From the NCBI GenBank assembly GCA_902629855.1, contig CACOSI010000008.1, positions 1 to 32,170 of the forward strand: 32,170 bases of DNA, given 5' to 3'. Below are positions 25,847-32,170 of the stretch, in pieces. Positions within the stretch are counted from its first letter, which is position 1; the number at the start of each line of letters is the position of its first letter. Made by a program: the position numbers and the translations under genes. Source of the stretch: an uncultured Fidelibacterota bacterium. GTDB taxonomy: Bacteria > Fidelibacterota > Marinisomatia > Marinisomatales > Marinisomataceae. The notes under the pieces are model-generated. The model had not been told where the DNA came from, ran no database searches, and saw only the letters and a list, made by a program, of their open reading frames with translations.

Positions 25847-26862
25847 TTTTTCGGAAATTTCTCAGATGGTATCTGTACGAATGTGCCATCATTATTAACT
25901 AAAATTACTAGCGACTCAAGCTTATCAAACTTTTTAATAGAATCTGAAATTTCATTAAGCTTCATAGTATAATACATTGTTGATAATGCATCTGCATCCA
26001 TACATGACTCTTCTGAAATGATAGAAATTGATCCAATTTGTGATTGAACAGGCTTGCCTGTTTTAATATCTATTTCATGATGATAAAATTTGTCATCATA
26101 AATAAAATAGTTTCTATAATTACCAGATGTTGCTATTGATAAATTGTTTAAAGTGATAATTTTTTCGATATCATTTGAAAAATTATTAATTGAGGGTGTG
26201 TTTATGCCTATTTTCCAGTCTTTGGTGGTCGACTTTGTTCTAATCTCACCGCCAATTTCAACAAATACCTCGTCATAATTTTCTAAAAAATTAAAAATTT
26301 TATCAACCGCAAAACCTTTAGCTATTGAACTTAAATCTAATTGAACTCTAGAATCTTTTTTTCGCAATTTACCATCATTAATTTCAATAAGATTTTGACC
26401 AACAAATTGTTTAACACTATCTATTTCAGCTTCAGTGGGAGGGTTTAAAAATTTTTCTGGACCAAAACCCCACAAATTTACAAGAGGCTGAACAGTAATA
26501 TCATATCTTCCATCTGATAGTTCATTATACTTAAATGACTGCTTAACAACATAGGAAAAGTCTTTTGATATATTGAACCATTCAGTACTCTTTGAAGAGT
26601 TAAATTTTGATATTTCACTTTCAGGAATGTAAGTAGACATTTCTAGATTAATATTTTTTAAGATTTTTTCAATTTCCTTTTGAACTATTTCAACTTCACT
26701 ACTATCTTTTTTTTCAGAAGAATATTTGATATTGTATGAAGTTCCCATTGTGGAACCTTTTATTGAGATAATATCTAATTCAATACTATTATTGTTTGGA
26801 CTAGAACAAGATATTAATGAAAATATAAAGACTAAAAAAAATCTTTTAGCCAAAATCATCAT
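25843..26862 (-). CDS. apbE: FAD:protein FMN transferase ApbE (lipoprotein)
   Basis: ApbE attaches FMN through a phosphoester bond to Thr of the SGAT-type motifs of NqrB and NqrC. The 339-residue protein starts with a lipoprotein signal peptide and lipobox LISC (Cys19), so it sits on the periplasmic side of a membrane. Family blocks follow: 'GSTMGTSYNIKY', 'YDITVQPLVNLWGFGP', 'LDLSSIAKGFAVDKI', 'IATSGNYRNYF' and 'SCMDADALSTMYY' (metal-binding Asp). The start overlaps nqrF by 17 bases. Its two target proteins are encoded in the same operon. Its stop overlaps the stop of the convergent nqrM. Confidence 0.95.
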   Translation of the reverse strand: MMILAKRFFLVFIFSLISCSSPNNNSIELDIISIKGSTMGTSYNIKYSSEKKDSSEVEIVQKEIEKILKNINLEMSTYIPESEISKFNSSKSTEWFNISKDFSYVVKQSFKYNELSDGRYDITVQPLVNLWGFGPEKFLNPPTEAEIDSVKQFVGQNLIEINDGKLRKKDSRVQLDLSSIAKGFAVDKIFNFLENYDEVFVEIGGEIRTKSTTKDWKIGINTPSINNFSNDIEKIITLNNLSIATSGNYRNYFIYDDKFYHHEIDIKTGKPVQSQIGSISIISEESCMDADALSTMYYTMKLNEISDSIKKFDKLESLVILVNNDGTFVQIPSEKFPKN

Positions 26863-28072
26863 AAGCTATCATATCCTCTTCAACTCCTAAATCCCATAAC
26901 ATTTTTTGGACAGCGCTAATCATCATTGGAGGACCACATAAATAATATTCACATTCAGTAGGGTCTTCATGATTTTCAAGATGCATATCAAGTGCTACCT
27001 GGTGAATAAAACCTGTAGGACCTTCCCAATTATCTTCAGGTAGTGGATCTGATAAAGCAACTTGATAAGTGAAATTATCAAACTCTTCAGCTAATTCTTT
27101 AAACTCATCATCGTAAAACATTTCCTTGGCAGATCTTGCACCATACCAAAATGAAATTTTTCTTTTTGACTTTTCTGTTTTTAATAAATGAAAAATATGT
27201 GATCTTAATGGAGCCATTCCTGCCCCACCTCCAATGTAAACCATTTCTCTATCAGTATCTTTTATATGGAACTCTCCATATGGTCCTGAAACAGTCACTT
27301 TATCTCCTGCTTTTAAATTAAAAACGTATGACGAAGCAATACCTGGAGGAACACTTGGCATATTTGGTGGAGGACTAGCTATTCTAATATTTAGCATGAT
27401 GATATTACCCTCTGCAGGATGGTTAGCCATAGAATATGCCCTAAATACTGGCTCAGTATTTTCAGCAGTATACTGCCAAACATCGAATTGATCCCAATCA
27501 CTAGTATATAAATCTTGTATTTCAAAATTTTTATATTCAATGTCTTTATAAGCTGGAACATCAATTTGAATATAACCGCCAGATTCAAAGTGAATTGGAT
27601 CATCTGCAGGAAGTTCTAATATTAGTTCTTTGATAAATGTTGCTACATTATCGTTTGATTTAACAACTGCGTCCCATTTTCTTATACTGAAGATTTCATC
27701 AGGTACTTGAATCTTCATATCATTTCTAATTTTAACTTGGCAGCCTAATCTCCAATTTTCTTTTTGATCAGATCTTGATATGTAAGCTTCTTCCGTTGGT
27801 AGAATATCACCACCACCCTCAACAACTTGGCACTTACATTGAGCACATGTACCCTGCCCACCGCATGCGGATGGTAAATAAACGTTTTGTGAAGCAAGAG
27901 CTGATAAAACTGTTCCACCAGTATCAACCTTAATTGATTTATCATTATCATTATTTATCAATAATGTTACTTCTCCTTGCGGCAGCAAAAAATTACCTAA
28001 AACGTTTAAAATAATAACAAGTGATAAAATCACTGTTGAAAAAACTAATACTCCTAAAAAAATATCATTCAT
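26846..28072 (-). CDS. nqrF: Na+-NQR subunit F, NADH dehydrogenase flavoprotein
   Basis: NqrF accepts hydride from NADH on FAD and passes electrons through a [2Fe-2S] cluster. The 408-residue protein has one N-terminal helix at about 5-27 and a ferredoxin domain with Cys70, Cys76, Cys79 and Cys111 ('[13 protein letters not shown]', 'LGCQVK'). A FAD domain with RAYSMANHP and an NADH domain with '[14 protein letters not shown]' and 'YLCGPPMM' follow. Length matches V. cholerae NqrF (about 408). The start shares a base with the nqrE stop (TAATG). Confidence 0.98.
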   Translation of the reverse strand: MNDIFLGVLVFSTVILSLVIILNVLGNFLLPQGEVTLLINNDNDKSIKVDTGGTVLSALASQNVYLPSACGGQGTCAQCKCQVVEGGGDILPTEEAYISRSDQKENWRLGCQVKIRNDMKIQVPDEIFSIRKWDAVVKSNDNVATFIKELILELPADDPIHFESGGYIQIDVPAYKDIEYKNFEIQDLYTSDWDQFDVWQYTAENTEPVFRAYSMANHPAEGNIIMLNIRIASPPPNMPSVPPGIASSYVFNLKAGDKVTVSGPYGEFHIKDTDREMVYIGGGAGMAPLRSHIFHLLKTEKSKRKISFWYGARSAKEMFYDDEFKELAEEFDNFTYQVALSDPLPEDNWEGPTGFIHQVALDMHLENHEDPTECEYYLCGPPMMISAVQKMLWDLGVEEDMIAYDDFG

Positions 28073-28695
28073 TATAAATCTATCCCCGAAAATGCCATGA
28101 AAGCCATGGACAGTAAACCTGTTAACAACATTGCCATTCCAACACCCCTCAGTCTTGGAGGAATATTAGAATATCTAATTCTATATCTTATTGAAGCAAG
28201 AGCTACAATTGCAAGAAAAAATCCTACACCTGAACCAAAACCGTAGACAACTGTTTCTGAGATAGTATATTCTCTTTCAACCATAAATAAAGATCCCCCT
28301 AAGATTGAGCAGTTTACAGCTATTAAAGGCAAGAAAATTCCTAAACTATTATACAAAGATTGTGAGAATCTTTCCATAAACATTTCAACAAGCTGGACCA
28401 TAGCTGCAATAACAGAAATGAATACAATTAATTTTAAAAATCCCAAATCTGTATCAACAAAATCATCGCTTATCCAAACTAGAGCTCCTTTCGACAATAA
28501 AAACTCCCATAGTACCCAATTAATAGGGGCTGTAATAGTCAAAACAACAATAACTGCCATCCCAATACCAACGGATGCATCAATTTTTTTTGAAATTGCT
28601 AAAAATGAGCATAGGCCCAAAAAATATGCTAAAACAATGTTTTCGATAAAAACAGCTTTAGTAAAAATACTTAAATAATGTTCTAAGCCAGTCAT
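28072..28695 (-). CDS. nqrE: Na+-NQR subunit E
   Basis: The 207-residue integral membrane subunit has six predicted helices and the pseudo-symmetric fold shared with NqrD and RnfA. 'YFLGLCSFLAISKK' and 'IAVNCSILGGSLFM' each contribute one conserved Cys, which together with those of NqrD hold the iron centre in the membrane plane that relays electrons across. It starts immediately at the end of nqrD. The iron centre is the presumed target of NqrM, encoded nearby. Confidence 0.97.
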   Translation of the reverse strand: MTGLEHYLSIFTKAVFIENIVLAYFLGLCSFLAISKKIDASVGIGMAVIVVLTITAPINWVLWEFLLSKGALVWISDDFVDTDLGFLKLIVFISVIAAMVQLVEMFMERFSQSLYNSLGIFLPLIAVNCSILGGSLFMVEREYTISETVVYGFGSGVGFFLAIVALASIRYRIRYSNIPPRLRGVGMAMLLTGLLSMAFMAFSGIDL

Positions 28696-29349
28696 CTAAG
28701 CATCCTCCTCAACGCCAGCCATTTCTCTTTGAACCCATATAACTAAACCTAAGATGATAAATGCTCCAGGAGATAAAACTAAAAGTCCAACATTTTCATA
28801 TCCTGCAGCATACCATGATTCAGGAATTCTCCAAAGAACATATCCTGCTCCACCATCAGGTAATGTAATTGTTCCTGCCCCAAATAATTCTCTGAAGAAA
28901 GAAACAATGATAATAATTAGTCCATATCCAAAGCCATTTCCAATACCATCTAAAAAGGCTTTTGATGGACCATTTTTTAGAGCAAAAGCTTCTGCTCTAC
29001 CCATTATAATGCAATTTGTAATAATTAAACCTACAAAAACTGATAATTGTTTACTCATATCATATAGGTATGCTTTTAATAGTTCATCAACAACAGATAC
29101 GAGTGATGCAATTACGGATAACATAATTACAATTCTTACTCTATTGGGGATATAATTTCTAATTAGAGATAGTATTACGTTTGAAGAACACAAAACAAAA
29201 ATTACAGCCAGAGTCATAATTATTGCCTGATCTAGTCTAATTGTAACAGCTAATGCAGAACAAATTCCTAAAACTTGAAGTGATATAGGATTATTAACAT
29301 TAATTGGATCGCTAATAATTTTTTTTGATTCTGAATTAAATAGTTCCAT
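28696..29349 (-). CDS. nqrD: Na+-NQR subunit D
   Basis: The 217-residue membrane subunit pairs with NqrE. Its conserved cysteines are in '[13 protein letters not shown]' and '[15 protein letters not shown]'. Six helices are predicted, followed by a polar C-terminus. '[23 protein letters not shown]' agrees with the NqrD/RnfE family. The start overlaps nqrC by 14 bases and the stop adjoins nqrE. The gene is complete and of normal length. Confidence 0.97.
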   Translation of the reverse strand: MELFNSESKKIISDPINVNNPISLQVLGICSALAVTIRLDQAIIMTLAVIFVLCSSNVILSLIRNYIPNRVRIVIMLSVIASLVSVVDELLKAYLYDMSKQLSVFVGLIITNCIIMGRAEAFALKNGPSKAFLDGIGNGFGYGLIIIIVSFFRELFGAGTITLPDGGAGYVLWRIPESWYAAGYENVGLLVLSPGAFIILGLVIWVQREMAGVEEDA

Positions 29350-30091
29350 AGTCTCTTATTTTATCTAAGGTTTTCTCATATCTTAATAAATCTTCTAAAA
29401 GAAAATCAGTGACACCATCAGCAGTTACAGTAGCTCCTGAGATTCCATCTACTTGATGGATAGATTCCATGTTTGTGTCAGAATAGTCAACTCCACCTTT
29501 AACGACTTTTATGCTAACAATTTTACCGCTTGTATTTCTAATTTTTTTTGGAACATATGATATTGAACCACTTGCATCTTTTAATGGGTGATTTATGAAG
29601 TTGTCAGTAAACCACTTCTTTTCAACCTCTCCACCAAGACCAGGCGTTTCACCATGTTTGTAGAATTGAATTCCAAGTACTGATTCTGTATCTGGATTCA
29701 ATGCAATATAACCAAAAATTGTTGACCACAAACCTTTTCCAGCAACTGGTAAAGCTATACCTTTAATTTCATTATTATCTTTTCTAATATATATTGGAAG
29801 GACGTCAACATTTTTTTCAATATCAATTTCTTCAATAGCACATTCAACAACTTCTCCTTCAATATTTACACACTTTGCATCAATATAACTTTTAAATGTT
29901 TGCTCAATAAGCTCATTTGAGAGAAGAAGATTTTCGTCAAAATTTAAAGATCTAAGAATAGTCTTTTGTACATCAGCTTTAAGGTTTTCCTCTTGAAGAT
30001 CTTTAATACTATCTTTAGTAAATGATAGCATTGATCCCAATATGATTGTTACAATAAAAACAAATCCTAATGTATAATTATTACTGTGCAT
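29336..30091 (-). CDS. nqrC: Na+-NQR subunit C (FMN-binding)
   Basis: NqrC carries covalent FMN on the periplasmic side of the membrane. The 251-residue protein has one N-terminal helix at about 7-24 and a periplasmic FMN-binding domain ending with the flavinylation motif SGAT at 218-221 ('[16 protein letters not shown]'), where Thr221 is the expected attachment site for ApbE. '[15 protein letters not shown]' is a further family block. It overlaps nqrB by 11 bases and nqrD by 14. Confidence 0.97.
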   Translation of the reverse strand: MHSNNYTLGFVFIVTIILGSMLSFTKDSIKDLQEENLKADVQKTILRSLNFDENLLLSNELIEQTFKSYIDAKCVNIEGEVVECAIEEIDIEKNVDVLPIYIRKDNNEIKGIALPVAGKGLWSTIFGYIALNPDTESVLGIQFYKHGETPGLGGEVEKKWFTDNFINHPLKDASGSISYVPKKIRNTSGKIVSIKVVKGGVDYSDTNMESIHQVDGISGATVTADGVTDFLLEDLLRYEKTLDKIRDYGTI

Positions 30092-31289
30092 TTCTACTTA
30101 ACCTCATTTTAATATTTGATTGAACGACATAGTAATCTATTAATGGAGCAAACATATTCATGATAAGTATAGCTAAGAAAACACCTTCTGGATACGCTGG
30201 ATTAATTGAGCGAATGATTACAGTTAATACTCCAATCAGAAATCCATAAATCCATCTTCCTGTGTTAGTATGAGAAGAAGTAACGGGCTCTGTCGCCATA
30301 AAAACAGTTCCAAATAGAAAACTACCTAATAAAATATGTTGTAAAGGAGTAATGGTTAACATTGCATTTGGTGTACCACCAGATTCTAAGATACCTTCAA
30401 CAGTTAACATACTTAATAAATTAAAGAGAACTGCTGTAAAAACTAAACCAATAACACAAGAAACCATAATTCTCCAAGATGCAATACCACAATAAATTAG
30501 AAAAATTGCCCCTAATAAAATTAATAACTTGTTAGTTTCACCTATTGATCCGGGTATTAGTCCCCAAAAAAGATTTAAATTAGAATAATCAAATTGTGAA
30601 ATATTTGCATATAAATTCGATGCAGTATCATATTCTGCAGGATTAGCAGGTACTGCTAATGCTGTAGCTCCAGTGTATCCATCAGGACCAACTGCCCATA
30701 CCTTATCTCCAGAAATTTTTGTTGGAAATGCGAAGTACATAAATGCTCTTGATGTGAGAGCAGGATTGAAAATATTTGTTCCAACGCCACCAAAGATTTC
30801 TTTTCCAATTATAATACCAAAACTTGTACCAACAAATACCTGCCACAAAGGTACATCTGGTGGCATTGTTAGCGGAATCAATGCACATGAAACAAGAAAA
30901 CCTTCATTCACCTCGTGTTTTCTTACAATTGCGAATGTTATCTCACAAATTGCACCAGCAATGAATGTAATTATTAAGATAGGTAGAACGTATGATAATC
31001 CAAAAATAGTGTTACCAATGATACCTTTTTCAACTCCTAATGCAAGAGAATTAAGGTAACCAATATTGTATGCTCCAAAGATGTAGCATGGAATTAGAGC
31101 TATTACCACAAAAAACATTGTCCTTTTAATATCCATATTATCTCTAATATGCGGACCACTACTGGTTTGTTTATTTGTGGAGAAAAAAATTGTGTCAGCC
31201 GCTTCCCATAAAGGATATGCCCATGATAGAGGTTTACCCTTCTCAACAAATTTTCCTGTTTCGCTAAATATTTTTCTTAAAAAATTCAT
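30081..31289 (-). CDS. nqrB: Na+-NQR subunit B
   Basis: NqrB is the large membrane subunit that holds riboflavin and a covalent FMN and forms the sodium path and part of the quinone site. The 402-residue protein has about ten helices. Its flavinylation motif is TGAT at 206-209 ('DGYTGATALA'), with Thr209 the expected FMN site; many homologues have SGAT here. 'GGVGTNIFNPALTSRAF' and 'FMATEPVTSSHTNTGRW' are other conserved blocks. Two bases separate it from the nqrA stop. Length is typical (about 400-415). Confidence 0.97.
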   Translation of the reverse strand: MNFLRKIFSETGKFVEKGKPLSWAYPLWEAADTIFFSTNKQTSSGPHIRDNMDIKRTMFFVVIALIPCYIFGAYNIGYLNSLALGVEKGIIGNTIFGLSYVLPILIITFIAGAICEITFAIVRKHEVNEGFLVSCALIPLTMPPDVPLWQVFVGTSFGIIIGKEIFGGVGTNIFNPALTSRAFMYFAFPTKISGDKVWAVGPDGYTGATALAVPANPAEYDTASNLYANISQFDYSNLNLFWGLIPGSIGETNKLLILLGAIFLIYCGIASWRIMVSCVIGLVFTAVLFNLLSMLTVEGILESGGTPNAMLTITPLQHILLGSFLFGTVFMATEPVTSSHTNTGRWIYGFLIGVLTVIIRSINPAYPEGVFLAILIMNMFAPLIDYYVVQSNIKMRLSRNAQ

Positions 31290-31291
31290 AA

Positions 31292-32170
31292 TTACTGATC
31301 AAAATAAATTGTATCTAAACCCTTTCTAATTATTGAACCAACATCAGACTTGCTTGGACAAACAAATGAGCATAAAGCTACATCTTCTTCATCGCATTCA
31401 TATATTCCTAATTGCTCCATTTCATCAATGTCATTCGCTTCTATACTTCTGGCAAGAGCATTTATATGAATGTCCATTGGAAAAACTTTTTCCCATGCGT
31501 CAATTGGAACAAATGCTCTATTACTTCCATTTTGTAAGGTAGTAAAGTTAAATGATTTTTTGTTTGAACCAAAGTATGCATTAAAAATACTATATCTCGA
31601 TTTTCCTCCTGGATGCAACCATCCAATAAAAGGTCTTTCATAAGATTCTTCAATAACTGAAAACATCGAATGATAAAAACCTAAAAAACCGTCCAAAGAA
31701 ACTTGCTTTCCAGTTAAAACATCTCCAGATATTACTCTAACATTATCAATTATTAAACTACTCTTATGAGAAGAAAAACTAGCTCCTAAACGTGACTTTA
31801 CATAGCTTGGATTGACTGCTGGTCCCGAAACATTAATGGAAATAGAAGGATCAAAATATCCTTTCGAAAATAATTTACCTAATATAGGCAAATGAAATCC
31901 CTTGACAGTCCAAACCACCTCGTTTGAATTTATCGGGTCAATTTTATTTAAAATAACACCTATGTTACCTGCTGGATGTGGTCCATCAACTTCAATTAAA
32001 TCAATGAAATCTATTGAAGATAAATATGAAAACTCGTTTTTGTTTGTTGCAACATATAATTTTCCATCTGTTAGCTTTCTAAGATTTGATAATGCTGATA
32101 TAATATGATCTTTTTGAGAGTCTAAAGTAAAAGATAGATCGGTACTCAAAGGAGCTGAATTTACAAGACT
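31292..32170 (-). CDS. nqrA: Na+-NQR subunit A, N-terminal part outside the window
   Basis: The frame is open from the stop at 31292 to the right edge, giving 292 residues, so the gene continues beyond base 32170; NqrA proteins have about 450 residues. The TTG at 32147-32149 inside it is not the start. Family blocks are seen: 'DGPHPAGNIGVILNKIDP', 'SGDVLTGKQ', and near the C-terminus 'CDEEDVALCSFVCPSKSDVG', the usual ending of NqrA. This soluble subunit faces the cytoplasm and is implicated in quinone binding. It would be the first gene of the nqr operon; its promoter is not in the window. Confidence 0.97.
   Translation of the reverse strand, partial: SLVNSAPLSTDLSFTLDSQKDHIISALSNLRKLTDGKLYVATNKNEFSYLSSIDFIDLIEVDGPHPAGNIGVILNKIDPINSNEVVWTVKGFHLPILGKLFSKGYFDPSISINVSGPAVNPSYVKSRLGASFSSHKSSLIIDNVRVISGDVLTGKQVSLDGFLGFYHSMFSVIEESYERPFIGWLHPGGKSRYSIFNAYFGSNKKSFNFTTLQNGSNRAFVPIDAWEKVFPMDIHINALARSIEANDIDEMEQLGIYECDEEDVALCSFVCPSKSDVGSIIRKGLDTIYFDQ

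Noticed and set aside
28754-29155. Plus-strand 133-residue frame opposite nqrD
   Set aside because: It lies wholly antisense to a clear nqrD, has no family motif, and its composition (many Pro, Ser, Lys) is that of a reverse-strand shadow.
30673-31059. Plus-strand 128-residue frame opposite nqrB
   Set aside because: It is fully inside the conserved nqrB gene on the other strand and shows no recognisable domain or ribosome site.
32147-32149. TTG as the start of nqrA
   Set aside because: The frame stays open to the window edge and the protein would lack about a third of NqrA, so the gene is simply cut off.
1-32170. CRISPR arrays, tRNA or rRNA genes, insertion sequences, phage or toxin-antitoxin genes
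   Set aside because: Read through for repeats and cloverleaf or transposase signals and found none; almost every base is inside a recognised gene.

Overview
The window is a gene-dense, strongly AT-rich bacterial chromosome segment. About 32 genes are read right to left on the minus strand, and one small gene (nqrM-like) is on the plus strand. Most neighbours overlap by a few bases (ATGA, TAATG) or are separated by only a few bases, and no spacer longer than about 70 bases was found. I saw no tRNA, rRNA, CRISPR, insertion sequence or phage gene. The content (Na+-NQR, NhaD, menaquinone and DXP-pathway genes, c-di-AMP synthesis, a Cys-type cytochrome c maturation system, an archaeal-type GAPDH) suggests a marine, respiring Gram-negative bacterium with a compact genome. 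My best guess is a Marinimicrobia/SAR406-like or other FCB-group lineage. That is inference from gene content, not phylogeny.

Right to left, in the direction of transcription: (1) 32170-25843 holds nqrA (cut by the window edge), nqrB, C, D, E, F and apbE, the sodium-pumping NADH:quinone oxidoreductase and its flavin transferase. Tail to tail with apbE lies a 54-residue plus-strand gene for the NQR maturation factor NqrM. (2) 25613-20481 holds nhaD, a PduO-type cobalamin adenosyltransferase, a DHH phosphoesterase, ispH, pdxS and pdxT. (3) 20481-17031 holds dxs and the large subunit of a B12-dependent acyl-CoA mutase whose specificity residues look like isobutyryl-CoA mutase. (4) 17027-12566 is a cytochrome c maturation operon: ccmE (CxxxY type), ccmF, a 29-residue membrane peptide, ccmA, ccmB, ccmC and a 32-residue ccmD-like gene. 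(5) 12548-10852 holds an archaeal-type (type II) GAPDH and a glyoxalase II-like metallo-hydrolase. (6) 10862-5969 holds tilS, ftsH, folP and cdaA. (7) 5968-4493 encodes an FMN-binding PPOX-like domain fused to a MenA/UbiA prenyltransferase. (8) 4502-1 holds prfB with its programmed +1 frameshift, lysS and two LolC/LolE-type permeases, the second cut by the window edge.

Several genes connect functionally. Dxs and IspH make isoprenoid precursors that MenA could attach to the menaquinone head group. NQR would reduce that quinone and export Na+, and NhaD would exchange Na+ for H+. The adenosyltransferase makes the cofactor needed by the acyl-CoA mutase. The Ccm genes attach heme to c-type cytochromes. 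Four real features fall outside a standard ORF call: nqrM, ccmD, the 29-residue peptide, and the 5' part of prfB before its frameshift.
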